A stretch of 64,000 bases of DNA from Phycisphaerae bacterium (GCA_012729675.1 JAAYCR010000058.1:62001-126000); one strand, 5' to 3'. Shown: positions 26,064 to 35,137, counted from the stretch's first letter. The notes: generated by a model not told the origin, from the sequence alone. Program-made: numbers and translations.

Positions 26064-26441
26064 ATGCATCACATCGTATGGATCATTGGGGCGCTCATGG
26101 CCTTGGGAGGTATCGCTATGGTACTCAAACCCGACTGGATGAAGCGGATGATGGAATTCTTTAATGTCCGGCATCGTTTTCAGGCCGCCGCCGCGATAAA
26201 ACTCATCATCGGCGTCATTTTTCTGATCTTTGCACGGGATTTCCGACACTGGCAGGTCCTCGCCGCCATCGGCATTCTGACCGCCGCCGGCAACTTATGG
26301 GCGCTGCTGATCAAGCCCGAAACCGCCCTGAAATTTATGCTCTGGTGGCAAAAAAAACCCTTTTGGGTCTATCGCCTTTGGGGCGTCAGTGCCACCATGT
26401 TAGGCGGGATCATCATCTACATAGGCAGCATTCCGGCCTAA
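26064..26441 (+). CDS. Small four-helix membrane protein, paralogue 2
   Basis: 125 residues from the ATG at 26064 with AAGGAG seven bases upstream; the longer open frame to the left is fortuitous. Motifs shared with the 24356 protein are KPDWMKRMMEFF, LIFARDFR, the central IGILTAAGNL and WWQKKPFWVYRLWG. Four hydrophobic segments. It is probably a duplication product with the oxidoreductase gene between the copies. Function unknown. Confidence 0.8.
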   Translation: MHHIVWIIGALMALGGIAMVLKPDWMKRMMEFFNVRHRFQAAAAIKLIIGVIFLIFARDFRHWQVLAAIGILTAAGNLWALLIKPETALKFMLWWQKKPFWVYRLWGVSATMLGGIIIYIGSIPA

Positions 26442-26674
26442 AATCCTGACTCGGACTGGACAAGATCGCCGGATTCGGATAAACTCTTGACAAGGCGAAC
26501 CCGGCGAGACTAAAATACAATACAAATGCTCAAAACAAACAATTTAACTAGCAGAATAAAAAAACGCAATTGCAAGCCGAATCGGTGTGGTCGTTTTTCT
26601 GACAGGGGTACTGCTCATGACAGGGTACTCTTGCCCCTGCCAGAATCCCCACGCCATGAAAGGGAAAACCTACC

Positions 26675-27733
26675 ATGAACATCAGTCAATCACCCTTCGG
26701 GACGACGCCGGATGGACAGCAGGTATCGCTTTACACGCTGACCAACGCTAACGGGGCTGTCGCCAAAATCACCACCTACGGCGGCATCGTCACCGAACTG
26801 TGGATGCCCGATCGAAGCGGCGTTCTCGGCGATATCGTCCTGGGCTTTGATACGCTTGAGGACTACATCAAAGGCAGTCCCTATTTCGGCTGCATTGTCG
26901 GCCGCTACGGCAACCGCATCGGCAAGGGTACGTTTACGCTGGACGGTACGCCCTATACGCTGGCCGTCAACGACGGCGAAAACCACCTGCACGGCGGGCT
27001 CAAAGGCTTTGACAAGGTCGTCTGGCAGGCCGAGCCGGTCAAGGGCCAGGACGGCGTCGGCCTCAAGCTCCATTATCGGAGCAAGGATATGGAAGAGGGC
27101 TATCCCGGCAATCTGGACGTGACCGTCGTTTATACCCTGACCAACGCCAATGAATTGCGGATCGACTATACCGCAACCACGGACAAGCCCACCCACTGCA
27201 ACCTGACCCATCACGGCTACTTCAATCTGGCCGGACAGGGCGAAGGCGACATTCTCGGCCATCAACTTTGTCTCAACGCCGACCGTTTTACCCCGGTCGA
27301 TGCGGGGCTTATCCCCAGCGGCCAAATCCGCTCCGTCAAGGGCACTCCCATGGACTTTTCCCAACCGACGGCCATTGGCCACCGAATCGACGCCGACAAT
27401 GACCAGATCCGGCACGGCGGCGGCTATGACCACAACTGGGTACTGAACAAGAACGGCAGCGAGTTGAGCCTGGCCGCCCGTGCCATGGAACCGACCAGCG
27501 GCCGGGTGATGGAAGTCTGGACAAACGAACCGGGCGTTCAGTTCTACTCCGGCAATTCTCTCGACGACACACTGACCGGCAAAGGCGGCAAGGTCTATCA
27601 CCGCCGTTACGGATTTTGCCTGGAGACCCAACATTTTCCGGACACCCCCAATCAGCCCGATTTCCCCAGTACGGTCTTGCGTCCCGGCCAAACCTATCAA
27701 ACGACAACCCTGCATAAATTCATGACACAATAG
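26675..27733 (+). CDS. galM: Aldose 1-epimerase (galactose mutarotase)
   Basis: 352 residues. It has the family opening TPDGQQVSLYTLTNANG, then YGGIVTEL, GRYGNRIGKGTF, NHLHGGLKGFDKVVW (catalytic-base region), NLTHHGYFNLAG (catalytic histidine), GYDHNWVL and FCLETQHFPDTPN with the C-terminal acidic residue. It interconverts alpha and beta hexoses. No other sugar genes are adjacent. Just upstream, a different frame encodes VVFLTGVLLMTGYSCPCQ, which looks like a secretion signal, so the gene may once have encoded an exported protein. Confidence 0.95.
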   Translation: MNISQSPFGTTPDGQQVSLYTLTNANGAVAKITTYGGIVTELWMPDRSGVLGDIVLGFDTLEDYIKGSPYFGCIVGRYGNRIGKGTFTLDGTPYTLAVNDGENHLHGGLKGFDKVVWQAEPVKGQDGVGLKLHYRSKDMEEGYPGNLDVTVVYTLTNANELRIDYTATTDKPTHCNLTHHGYFNLAGQGEGDILGHQLCLNADRFTPVDAGLIPSGQIRSVKGTPMDFSQPTAIGHRIDADNDQIRHGGGYDHNWVLNKNGSELSLAARAMEPTSGRVMEVWTNEPGVQFYSGNSLDDTLTGKGGKVYHRRYGFCLETQHFPDTPNQPDFPSTVLRPGQTYQTTTLHKFMTQ

Positions 27734-27806
27734 GGTTAGATCGATCGCGCGGAACAATGGAATGACGAACGCTTGAGAACCGCCCTGCGGGATGTGGCTT
27801 TGGGGG

Positions 27807-27980
27807 TTACCGACGCCATGCGGCACGGCGGACCATCAGCGGCGGCAGGTGTTCGGGCCTGACGTGGCTCATATTCAGACGGATGCAGCTCCGCTGGCTG
27901 GGATAGACCCGGATGTCGGGCGCAAGCTCCTCCAGCAGGGGCGGCGGCGTTGGCTCTTTTTTCTTTCGTCTGAACATCAT
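27807..27980 (-). CDS. Possible small basic, proline-rich protein
   Basis: 57 codons, ATGATG start. The sequence opens MMFRRKKKEPTPPPLLEEL and continues APDIRVYPSQRSCIRLN. An AAGGG lies upstream at loose spacing. Codon choice resembles neighbouring genes, and the sequence is not repetitive. I do not recognise a family. It lies in an otherwise gene-poor stretch between galM and dapA. It could be a real small gene or the remnant of a larger one. Confidence 0.4.
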   Translation of the reverse strand: MMFRRKKKEPTPPPLLEELAPDIRVYPSQRSCIRLNMSHVRPEHLPPLMVRRAAWRR

Positions 27981-28094
27981 TACAGAATACCCTTACAGTG
28001 ATCTGTTGGCTACCCTATCATCGGCGTGTGCAAGGGACAACTTAACAGCCGAAATCAGAGGGTACGCCGAACGCCAAACCAAATCCAGCGGCTG

Positions 28095-28126
28095 GGTGGC
28101 ATCGGCTCCGCGCAGCAGACCGATGG
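28095..28126. repeat. Dispersed hairpin repeat, family B, copy 1
   Basis: GGTGGCATCGGCTCCGCGCA followed by GCAGACCGATGG. The arms CATCGG and CCGATG pair. It is preceded by CAGCGGCTG as in copy 3. Confidence 0.8.
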
Positions 28127-28174
28127 AAAATTCGACACATTATAGGACCTCCAGCTACCGTAACCCCTCGTTCG

Positions 28175-28206
28175 GGTGGCATCGGTTCTGCGCAGCAGAC
28201 CGATGG
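28175..28206. repeat. Dispersed hairpin repeat, family B, copy 2
   Basis: The same element as at 28095, exactly 80 bases away and in the same orientation. It reads CATCGGTTCTGC then GCAGCAGACCGATGG. Confidence 0.8.
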
Positions 28207-28234
28207 TCAATCCCCCCAACCCAATCCGTCCAAG

Positions 28235-29110
28235 TCAGCGGAGCAGGCCGTAATCGGTCAGGCATTTTTTGAGCGTTTCTTTTTGGGCGTCGGTCAGCGG
28301 CGTCATCGGCAAGCGGAGTTCTTCCGAAGCCATATTCAGCATCGCCATTGCCGCCTTGAGCGGGATGGGGTTGGTCGCCAGGCCCAGCATATTTTTGGCC
28401 AGCGCAAAGAGCTTCTGATGCCACTTGCGGGCCGAGACAAAATCCCCTTCGAGGATCAGGTCGGTCATGGCCTTGACGTCGGCTGGAACGATATTGGCGA
28501 CGACACTGATGACGCCTTTGCCGCCGACGGAGGCGATGGGCAGCGTCAGCGAATCGTCGCCGCTCAGCAGTGTCAAGTCCGTACGGACGGCAATCTCACT
28601 GGCCAGATCGAGGCTGCCGGTCGCTTCCTTAATCGCGACAATCGTCTCGATTTGGGCGAGCCGTTCGATCGTATCAACAGCCAGACCCGTGCCGCCGCAG
28701 CGGCCGGGGATGTTGTACAGCACCAGTGGGATATCCACTTCTTCGGCGATGGCCTTGAAGTGCTGAAAGAAGCCTTCCTGTGTGGGTTTGTTGTAGTAGG
28801 GGCACACCTGCAGCGACCCGTCGGCGCCGGCTTTACGGGCGTGGGCGGTCAATTCGATGGCCTCGGCGGTGCTGTTGGAGCCAGTCCCGGCAATGACGGG
28901 CACTTGTCCGTCCACGATGTCAATAACGCGCTCGATGACGGCTTTATGTTCGTCATAGCTGAGTGTCGGCGATTCGCCGGTCGTGCCGCACGGGACGATG
29001 CCGTCAATGCCGCTATTGAGCAGAAATTCGACGAGTTCGTCGAGCGTATCAAAATCGATCTGCCCGTCGCTGAAGGGCGTTATCAGAGCTACGAGTGAAC
29101 CGGTAAACAT
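28235..29110 (-). CDS. dapA: 4-hydroxy-tetrahydrodipicolinate synthase
   Basis: 291 residues, standard length. GTTGESPTLSYDEHK carries the Thr residues of the proton relay. QVCPYYNKPTQEG has the catalytic tyrosine, and VAIKEATGSLD the Schiff-base lysine. The enzyme condenses pyruvate with aspartate semialdehyde at the entry to lysine and diaminopimelate synthesis. The pdxJ gene lies 22 bases upstream on the same strand, so the two probably share a transcript. Confidence 0.95.
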   Translation of the reverse strand: MFTGSLVALITPFSDGQIDFDTLDELVEFLLNSGIDGIVPCGTTGESPTLSYDEHKAVIERVIDIVDGQVPVIAGTGSNSTAEAIELTAHARKAGADGSLQVCPYYNKPTQEGFFQHFKAIAEEVDIPLVLYNIPGRCGGTGLAVDTIERLAQIETIVAIKEATGSLDLASEIAVRTDLTLLSGDDSLTLPIASVGGKGVISVVANIVPADVKAMTDLILEGDFVSARKWHQKLFALAKNMLGLATNPIPLKAAMAMLNMASEELRLPMTPLTDAQKETLKKCLTDYGLLR

Positions 29111-29132
29111 TTTATCTCTCCAGAATTGAGGT

Positions 29133-29855
29133 TTAAAACGGATGGGCGATAAGTTTGTTCATTTCTTCGACGGCCTGACGCATCCCGACCAGCACGGCGC
29201 GGGCGATGATGCTGTGGCCGATGTTGAATTCACCGAGGTTTTCAATGCGGGCGACGGGCTTGATGTTGCGATAGGTCAGGCCGTGGCCGGCGTGAACGAC
29301 CAGTCCCGCGGCCAGAGCGATGTCGCGGCCGTCGCGCAGCTCGTTCAGACGCCGCTCGATCTGCGCATCCGTCGTCGCATTGGCGTATTGGCCGGTGTGC
29401 AGTTCGACGGCATCGCAGCCGGTCTCGGCGGAGGCGAGAATCTGCTTTTCGTCGGCGATGATAAAGGTACTGACGCGGATGCCTTTTTTGTGCATACGCG
29501 TAACAACCTCGTCCAGCCGTTTCAGTTGGCCGACGCAGTCCAGGCCGCCTTCAGTGGTCAGTTCAGCACGGTTTTCGGGCACAAGGGTCACCTGATCGGG
29601 ACGAATCTGCTCGGCGATCTTGACCATCTCCGCATCCATACCCATCTCAAGGTTGAATTTGCAGGCGACGGTTTCCTTGAGAACCCGCACATCCCGGTCG
29701 CAAATATGACGACGATCTTTACGCAGATGCACGGTAATCCCGTTGGCTCCGGCCAGTTCACACTGCACCGCCGCCCAGACCGGATCCGGCTCGTCCGCCC
29801 GGCGGGCCTGACGAATCGTCGCCACGTGATCGATATTGACATTCAATAAAGCCAT
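29133..29855 (-). CDS. pdxJ: Pyridoxine 5'-phosphate synthase
   Basis: 240 residues. It has the family opening [23 protein letters not shown], then [13 protein letters not shown] (active-site His and Arg), [40 protein letters not shown] and [14 protein letters not shown]. It condenses 1-deoxyxylulose 5-phosphate and 3-amino-2-oxopropyl phosphate to pyridoxine 5'-phosphate. It starts 76 bases from the divergent SDR gene. Confidence 0.96.
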   Translation of the reverse strand: MALLNVNIDHVATIRQARRADEPDPVWAAVQCELAGANGITVHLRKDRRHICDRDVRVLKETVACKFNLEMGMDAEMVKIAEQIRPDQVTLVPENRAELTTEGGLDCVGQLKRLDEVVTRMHKKGIRVSTFIIADEKQILASAETGCDAVELHTGQYANATTDAQIERRLNELRDGRDIALAAGLVVHAGHGLTYRNIKPVARIENLGEFNIGHSIIARAVLVGMRQAVEEMNKLIAHPF

Positions 29856-29931
29856 AGTATCTCCAAAAAGACGTTTCAGGGGGCAATTATAGCCGGTTGC
29901 GGCCGGGCTTCAAGCGCGTTATGATAGAAAG

Positions 29932-30684
29932 ATGCAAATTCAAGGGTTTACGGCAATTATCACGGGTTCGACGGGTCGGCTGGGGCAGGCAATCGCCTTG
30001 GGACTGGCGGCACAGGGGATGGACTGCATCTGCCATTATTATCAGCAGGAAGAGGCAGCCCAGTCCGTGGCCGCGCAGATCACGGCCATGGGGCGGCGAG
30101 CCGCGACGGTGCAGGCGGATCTGGAGTGCGATGCGGATATGGAGCAGCTTTTTGAGCAGGCCGCGGCATTCGGCAAGGCGAGGGTACTAGTGAACTCGGC
30201 GGCGGTGTTTGAGCGATGTCCGCTGGACGAGTTGACGGGCGAAGAGGTCCAGCGAACACTGGGAATCAATCTGGCCGCCCCTGTGCTGGCGAGCCGGTCT
30301 TTCGTTCAGATGCTGGAGACCGACGGGCTGGATTATCAAACTGCCGAAGAGCCGTTTGCCAAAATTGTGAATCTGGCGGACGTTGCAGCAATGAAGCCCT
30401 GGGCCGAATACGCCGCCTACTGTGCGTCAAAAGCCGGACTAATCGGCCTGACCAAAGCACTGGCCAAAGAACTGGCCCCGGGGATATTTGTCAATGCCAT
30501 TGCCCCCGGCATCTTCACCTGGCCGGAACCGATGCCTCCGGACGAAAAGAAAAAGCAGCTTGACCGCATCCCGACCGGCCGTTTCGGCCAACCCGGCGAA
30601 ATCGTGCGAAGCATCCTGTTTCTGCTCGAAAATGATTACATTACCGGCCAAACCCTCTGCGTCGATGGCGGCAGAAGCATTTGA
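29932..30684 (+). CDS. Short-chain dehydrogenase/reductase (pteridine-reductase/FolM-like)
   Basis: 250 residues, classical SDR. The cofactor motif is ITGSTGRLGQAIA, VNSAA stands for the NNAG segment, and the catalytic YCASK is at the expected place. The serine of the triad is replaced: the strand reads IVNLADVAAMKPW, a pattern seen in FolM/PTR-like SDRs, where the position is often an aspartate. The end is LPFF-like (ENDYITGQTLCVDGG). NADPH-dependent reduction of a small metabolite is likely. The pgsA gene follows 20 bases later. Confidence 0.85.
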   Translation: MQIQGFTAIITGSTGRLGQAIALGLAAQGMDCICHYYQQEEAAQSVAAQITAMGRRAATVQADLECDADMEQLFEQAAAFGKARVLVNSAAVFERCPLDELTGEEVQRTLGINLAAPVLASRSFVQMLETDGLDYQTAEEPFAKIVNLADVAAMKPWAEYAAYCASKAGLIGLTKALAKELAPGIFVNAIAPGIFTWPEPMPPDEKKKQLDRIPTGRFGQPGEIVRSILFLLENDYITGQTLCVDGGRSI

Positions 30685-30703
30685 CGCAACGAAAGGCCAA
30701 TGA

Positions 30704-31309
30704 ATGCTGCTGACGCTTGCCAACACGGTTACAATTGTTCGGATCCTTTTGATTCTTCCGTTTGTGGTCTGTCTGCTCAAGGAGAACGATCCGGAATACG
30801 GGGTGGCGATGCGATGGGCGGCGGTGGCGATTTTTGTCGTCATGGCGGCCAGTGACGCACTGGATGGCTATCTGGCCCGCGTCAAAAAACAGACCACGCA
30901 GTTGGGGGCGTTTCTGGACCCGCTGGCTGACAAGCTGATGATGACCTGTGCCAGTGTCATTCTGGCCCTGCCGCAAACGGCGGTGCCGGGCTTTCGCCTG
31001 CCGCTGACGGTGGTGGTGCTGATCATCGGCAAGGACATCCTGCTCGTGCTGGGGTTTTCTGTAACCTATTTCCTGACCGGCAGCGTCCACATCAAGCCGG
31101 TCTGGGCGGGCAAGGCCTCAACCTTCTTCCAGATTTGTATGGTGCTGTTCATCCTCATCGGCCCCGAAATGTCCGGCATCCTGAGGCTCTGGCCGGCCGT
31201 TGTGCGGGTGCTGTGGTGGACGACCGGTTTATTGGCCGTGACGGCAACGCTTGTTTACATTTGGCGCGGAATAAGGTATATTGAAGCATTTGAAAGTGTT
31301 GATAAATAG
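30704..31309 (+). CDS. pgsA: CDP-diacylglycerol-glycerol-3-phosphate 3-phosphatidyltransferase
   Basis: 201 residues with several membrane spans. The CDP-alcohol phosphatidyltransferase motif D-G-x2-A-R-x8-G-x3-D-x3-D is present as SDALDGYLARVKKQTTQLGA then FLDPLADK. The opening LTLANTVTIVRILLI is typical of PgsA. It makes phosphatidylglycerol phosphate. CDP-alcohol transferases of other specificity cannot be fully excluded. Confidence 0.9.
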   Translation: MLLTLANTVTIVRILLILPFVVCLLKENDPEYGVAMRWAAVAIFVVMAASDALDGYLARVKKQTTQLGAFLDPLADKLMMTCASVILALPQTAVPGFRLPLTVVVLIIGKDILLVLGFSVTYFLTGSVHIKPVWAGKASTFFQICMVLFILIGPEMSGILRLWPAVVRVLWWTTGLLAVTATLVYIWRGIRYIEAFESVDK

Positions 31310-31329
31310 AAAGAGAAACGGAGGGGAAT

Positions 31330-31404
31330 ATGGGCAGTTCCTATATTGCCCACGTGCCGCAGGAGAATAATGACCAAACCGCTCAACTCAAAACTAAGAA
31401 CTAA
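31330..31404 (+). CDS. Possible 24-residue peptide
   Basis: An ATG preceded by GGAGGGG at tight spacing opens a 24-codon frame (MGSSYIAHVPQENN...). It stops inside the TAAGAAC repeat block. This may be a true leader-type peptide, or the stub of a gene truncated when the repeat arrived. Confidence 0.25.
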   Translation: MGSSYIAHVPQENNDQTAQLKTKN

Positions 31405-31465
31405 GAACCAAGAACTAAGAACTATCTTTACCCTCAGTATCCTCAGTACCCTCGGTGGTTAAACG
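31384..31465. repeat. Composite repeat: TAAGAAC direct repeats plus a half copy of family A
   Basis: AACTAAGAACTAAGAACCAA repeats a short unit four times up to about 31424. Then CCTCAGTATCCTCAGTACCC and TCGGTGGTTAAAC follow. The latter, read in reverse, is ACCACCGAGGGTACTGAGGA, the arm of family A. Confidence 0.65.
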
Positions 31466-31503
31466 TGAATTGAATAAACAAACCCAAATTGAGCTTGATA
31501 CTG

Positions 31504-32616
31504 ATGAAAACATTGCTGGGACAACTGATCGCGGCGGCGCCGACGGTCGAAAACGGTGAATTGCGGGCGGCCGAGATATTGAAAGCCTACTTCGAATGCC
31601 ACGGCCTGACGGCGGAACTTGACATCTGGGACGGTAATCGGGCCAATCTCCTCGTACATCTAAAGGCGGATACCCCCACCGGTGCCCCTCTGCTGGCGGC
31701 GTCACATCTGGACGTGGTCCCGGCCGCGGCGGGCTGGACGACCGCCCCGTTTGCAATGGCCGAGCGTGACGGACGGCTGTATGGCCGCGGCACAACGGAT
31801 ATGCTCGGTGCGGTCGCGGCGATCGCAGCGGCATTGGTCGAGACGGAAAAAGAAAAACCGCCACTGCCGCGCGACATCGTGTTTGCCTCTGCCGCCGGCG
31901 AGGAGACCGACAGTTGCGGCGCAAAACGGCTTGTCAGTCAGCTAAAAGAACGGTTCGGGGCGGTTTCCGGCGTCCTCATTCCGGAGCCGACAGACCTGAA
32001 GGTCCTGCGGGCACATCGGGGCATCCTATGGCTCAAGATCGCCGCCCACGGCCGCACGGCCCACGGGTCAATGCCGCACCTGGGAATCAACGCGATACTC
32101 AAGATCAACACCCTGCTGAATCGGCTTCGCGACTTTACCCTGCCGCAACCGCCGCACCCGCTGCTGGGCGGCTGTTCGATGAGCGTCAACCGCATTGCCG
32201 GCGGATCGGGTACGAACATCGTGCCGGAGCATTGTGCGATTGAGATTGACATCCGCACACTGCCGGGGCAATCGGCCGAGGCGACGACGGCGCTGTTCGA
32301 GACTCTGCTGGCCGAGATCGCAAAGGACGACCCGGAGTATAAGGCAGATATCTCCGAATTGCGCTGCGTTCCGGCATTGGAAACACCGGCCAATGAGCCG
32401 TTTGTGCGGGCGGTCTGTCAGGCGGTCGGCGCATCACAGACCGGCTCTGTCGGCTTTACGACCGATGGCCCATATTTTGCCCCGCTGGGCCCCGTAGTCA
32501 TCGTCGGCCCCGGCAACCCCGCTCAGTGCCACAAGCCGGATGAATACATTGAAATCGCCGCACTGGAACAGGCCAAAGAAATGTTCAAGAAAATCTTTCA
32601 GAACACAGAGGATTAA
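31504..32616 (+). CDS. M20-family metallopeptidase (ArgE/DapE/ACY1-like)
   Basis: 370 residues from the ATG at 31504; TTG alternatives lie up to 15 bases upstream and no strong ribosome site is visible. Zinc ligands lie in LLAASHLDVVP (H), YGRGTTDMLG (D) and the catalytic glutamate in SAAGEETDS. The dimerisation domain begins near HGRTAHGSMPHLG. The C-terminal GFTTDGPYFAP and GPGNPAQCHKPDEYI carry the last metal histidine. Family members deacylate N-acyl amino acids, for example acetylornithine or succinyl-DAP. The DapE role is tempting given dapA nearby but unproven. Confidence 0.88.
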   Translation: MKTLLGQLIAAAPTVENGELRAAEILKAYFECHGLTAELDIWDGNRANLLVHLKADTPTGAPLLAASHLDVVPAAAGWTTAPFAMAERDGRLYGRGTTDMLGAVAAIAAALVETEKEKPPLPRDIVFASAAGEETDSCGAKRLVSQLKERFGAVSGVLIPEPTDLKVLRAHRGILWLKIAAHGRTAHGSMPHLGINAILKINTLLNRLRDFTLPQPPHPLLGGCSMSVNRIAGGSGTNIVPEHCAIEIDIRTLPGQSAEATTALFETLLAEIAKDDPEYKADISELRCVPALETPANEPFVRAVCQAVGASQTGSVGFTTDGPYFAPLGPVVIVGPGNPAQCHKPDEYIEIAALEQAKEMFKKIFQNTED

Positions 32617-32628
32617 AACCACTGGCTG

Positions 32629-32660
32629 AGTGGCATCGGTTCTGCGTAACAGACCGATGG
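32629..32660. repeat. Dispersed hairpin repeat, family B, copy 3
   Basis: AGTGGCATCGGTTCTGCGTA then ACAGACCGATGG. It shares the CATCGGTTCTGCG / CAGACCGATG hairpin and the preceding GGCTG with the copies at 28 kb. It lies between convergent genes. Confidence 0.8.
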
Positions 32661-32679
32661 AATAATCGTCTCCAATTTT

Positions 32680-33057
32680 TTATCGAATTGGAATAGTATA
32701 ATCGCGTTCGAAGACCTCGCCGAAATCGAACACCCCGTCAAAATCCTCAATGGCATCGGTTTCCTGCGAGGTCATCCATTGATGGGAAATCATCAGATAG
32801 ACAATCTCGCCAAAATCGCGTGTGGTGCGCACGCCCCACCGATCCAGCACCAGTGCCGTCAGCCGCCCCCACCGCTGCATCGCAACCTCGGCCAGCCCCC
32901 ACGCCAACTCCTGGCCAGAGATATGCCGCGAATGCTCGGCGCCCTCGTCCTGCCGCAGCTTCTCGATGGTCGCTGACAACCCTTCATAGACAAACTTCAA
33001 GGCGCGAACGTCATACCGTCCGTCATCATGTGCAATTTGTTCGATGGTTTCTTTCAT
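32680..33057 (-). CDS. Verrucomicrobia/Planctomycetes-restricted small protein (Minf_1886/TIGR04138-like)
   Basis: 125 residues. The pattern ALKFVYEGLSATIEKL, HISGQELAWGLAEVA, the aromatic LVLDRWGVRTTRDFGEIVY and DFDGVFDFGEVFE matches what I recall of a family restricted to PVC bacteria. Function unknown. It lies downstream of metG on the same strand, separated by a repeat. It is one of the better taxonomic clues in this window. Confidence 0.8.
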   Translation of the reverse strand: MKETIEQIAHDDGRYDVRALKFVYEGLSATIEKLRQDEGAEHSRHISGQELAWGLAEVAMQRWGRLTALVLDRWGVRTTRDFGEIVYLMISHQWMTSQETDAIEDFDGVFDFGEVFERDYTIPIR

Positions 33058-33065
33058 CTTAGTAG

Positions 33066-33102
33066 CATGGCCATCTTGGCCATGTTCAAGGGCAGGATGC
33101 CC
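33066..33102. repeat. Double-hairpin intergenic repeat, family D
   Basis: CATGGCC-ATCTT-GGCCATG followed six bases later by GGGCA-GGA-TGCCC. Both stems are perfect. The element sits between metG and the next leftward gene. Only one copy is seen here. Confidence 0.6.
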
Positions 33103-33112
33103 GTGTTACGTG

Positions 33113-35131
33113 TTAATGGACACGCTGTCCCGGTTGGGCGCCGGTGTCGGGGGTCAGCAGGAAGATGTCGCTGCCGCCGGGGCCTGCGGCGCAGACCATG
33201 CCTTCGGACAGGCCGAACTTCATCTTGCGGGGCTTGAGATTGGCCACGCACACAACCAGCCGTCCGACGAGGTCTTCGGGTTTGTACGCCTTGGCGATGC
33301 CTGCAAAGACATTGCGGGTCACGCCGCCCAAGTCCAGTTCGAGCGCCAGCAGCTTGTCGGCGCCTTCGACGGCGGAAGCGGAGGCGATTTTGGCAATCCG
33401 CAAATCCACCTTCATAAAGTCTTCTATCGTACATTCCTCGGCCAGCGGCTCATCAAGCGTAGGTTTGCTCGGCTCTGCGGCGGCCACCGGTGCGGCCGTC
33501 TGCTGTTTACTGTCTTCGATCATGGCGTCCACCTTTTCTTTTTCCACACGTTCTATCAAACGTTCATAAGGATTAATCGTATGATTTTCCAATACCGTAT
33601 CCGTGTCGGCAAACGACAGCGGCGGGATGTTCAGGAAGCGTTCCATTTTTGCGGCAAAGTCCGGCAGCACGGGCTTTAGATAAATCGTCAGAATCCGGCT
33701 CGCGTTCAACACCGCCGTCAAAACGGTACGCGCCTTTTCGGGATGGGTCTTGATCAGCGACCACGGCTGGTTGTCCTCGACGTATTTGTTGCAGACATCG
33801 GCCAGCGCCGCGATCCGGCGGATGACCGAGGCGTAGTTGAGCGTCTCATATTCCTGAACGATAACGCCTCTGGCTTGAACCAATTCATCGATCAGTGCCC
33901 GCCCGGCCTCGTCGAGTGTGCCGAGAGTGCCGCCGAGGGTTTTGGTCAGCATCGGGCCGGAGCGACTGGGCAGGTTGGCCAGCTTGCCAACCAGATCGGA
34001 ATTGACGCGATTAACAAAATCGTCAACATTCAAATCGATATCGCCCACATCCCCGCTGAGCTTGGAGGCGTAGTAATACCGCAGAAACTGCGGATCGAGA
34101 TGGTTCAGATACGTCCGCGCCATCACAAACGTCCCCTTGCTCTTGCTCATCTTCTGGCCGTTGACCGTCAAAAAGCCGTGGACGAACAGCTTGTCAGGAC
34201 GACGGAGCTTGGCGCTAATCAGCAGGGCCGGCCAGAACAAGGCGTGAAAATACATAATGTCCTTGCCGATGAAGTGGTAAATCTCATACTCGCCGCTATT
34301 CCAAACCTTCTCGAAGTCCAGACCATTCTGCTTGCAGTAGTTCCAGCACGAGGCCATATAGCCGATGGGCGCATCCAGCCAGACGTAGAAATACTTGTCG
34401 TCTTCGCCGGGGATTATGAAGCCAAAGTACGGCCCGTCGCGGGAGATGTCCCAATCCTTCAGGCCCGCGGCAAACCACTCATCGAGTTTATTCCTGACCG
34501 ACGACTGCACATAGCCGGCGGCGAACAGTTCCTTGAGCGCATCGGCAAAATCGGCCAGGCGGAAAAAGTAATGCGTGCTCTCTTTGAGTACCGGCGGATG
34601 GCCGCTGACGGCGCTGACCGGATTGATCAGCTCGGTCGCCTGATAATGCGCCGCGCAGATGTCGCACGAATCGCCGTACTGATTCTCGGCCTTGCAGCGG
34701 GGACACGTCCCCTTGATGAATCGGTCGGGCAGCCACATCTTCTCTTGGTCGTCATACGCCTGCTCAATCGTCTTTTTGACAATCGAGCCGGCCTCCAGCG
34801 CGCCGTTGTAGATCCGCTCGCTGAGGATGCGATTCTCTTCGGAATGCGTGGTGTAGTAATTGTCAAAGGCGATGGCAAAATCGGAAAAGTCTTTGTAGTG
34901 CTCGCGGTGGACACGCTCGATGAGTGTTTCGGGCGTAATGCCTTCGCTCTTGGCGCGAATCATAATCGGTGTGCCGTGCGTGTCATCGGCGCAGAAGTAG
35001 AAACATGTATTGCCGCAAGCCTTCTGAAAGCGTACCCAGATATCCGTCTGGAGGTATTCGACCAGATGGCCGATATGGATCGGCCCGTTGGCATAAGGCA
35101 AGGCCGAGGTCACAAGCATTTTTCGCGTCAT
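33113..35131 (-). CDS. metG: Methionyl-tRNA synthetase
   Basis: 672 residues. The HIGH motif is in [15 protein letters not shown]. The zinc knuckle is [17 protein letters not shown], the dual-CxxC type. The KMSKS loop is KMSKSKGTF. An anticodon-binding helical domain follows, and a C-terminal tRNA-binding (Trbp111/EMAP) domain is joined by an A/P-rich linker around [13 protein letters not shown]. It charges tRNA-Met. It starts six bases after the PSP1 gene and belongs to the leftward tmk-holB-PSP1-metG cluster. Confidence 0.97.
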   Translation of the reverse strand: MTRKMLVTSALPYANGPIHIGHLVEYLQTDIWVRFQKACGNTCFYFCADDTHGTPIMIRAKSEGITPETLIERVHREHYKDFSDFAIAFDNYYTTHSEENRILSERIYNGALEAGSIVKKTIEQAYDDQEKMWLPDRFIKGTCPRCKAENQYGDSCDICAAHYQATELINPVSAVSGHPPVLKESTHYFFRLADFADALKELFAAGYVQSSVRNKLDEWFAAGLKDWDISRDGPYFGFIIPGEDDKYFYVWLDAPIGYMASCWNYCKQNGLDFEKVWNSGEYEIYHFIGKDIMYFHALFWPALLISAKLRRPDKLFVHGFLTVNGQKMSKSKGTFVMARTYLNHLDPQFLRYYYASKLSGDVGDIDLNVDDFVNRVNSDLVGKLANLPSRSGPMLTKTLGGTLGTLDEAGRALIDELVQARGVIVQEYETLNYASVIRRIAALADVCNKYVEDNQPWSLIKTHPEKARTVLTAVLNASRILTIYLKPVLPDFAAKMERFLNIPPLSFADTDTVLENHTINPYERLIERVEKEKVDAMIEDSKQQTAAPVAAAEPSKPTLDEPLAEECTIEDFMKVDLRIAKIASASAVEGADKLLALELDLGGVTRNVFAGIAKAYKPEDLVGRLVVCVANLKPRKMKFGLSEGMVCAAGPGGSDIFLLTPDTGAQPGQRVH

Positions 35132-35137
35132 AGCGGT

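Larger units (their letters stand above)
27981..28234. other. Intergenic region carrying two copies of repeat family B
   Basis: Apart from the two hairpin repeats at 28095-28126 and 28175-28206 I see nothing that looks functional. A rightward open frame across it (27913-28272) is broken-looking and reads through the repeats. Confidence 0.5.

Noticed and set aside
31378-31425. Possible CRISPR-like repeats (TAAGAAC units)
   Set aside because: The units are too short and contiguous with no spacers. They are a simple tandem repeat.
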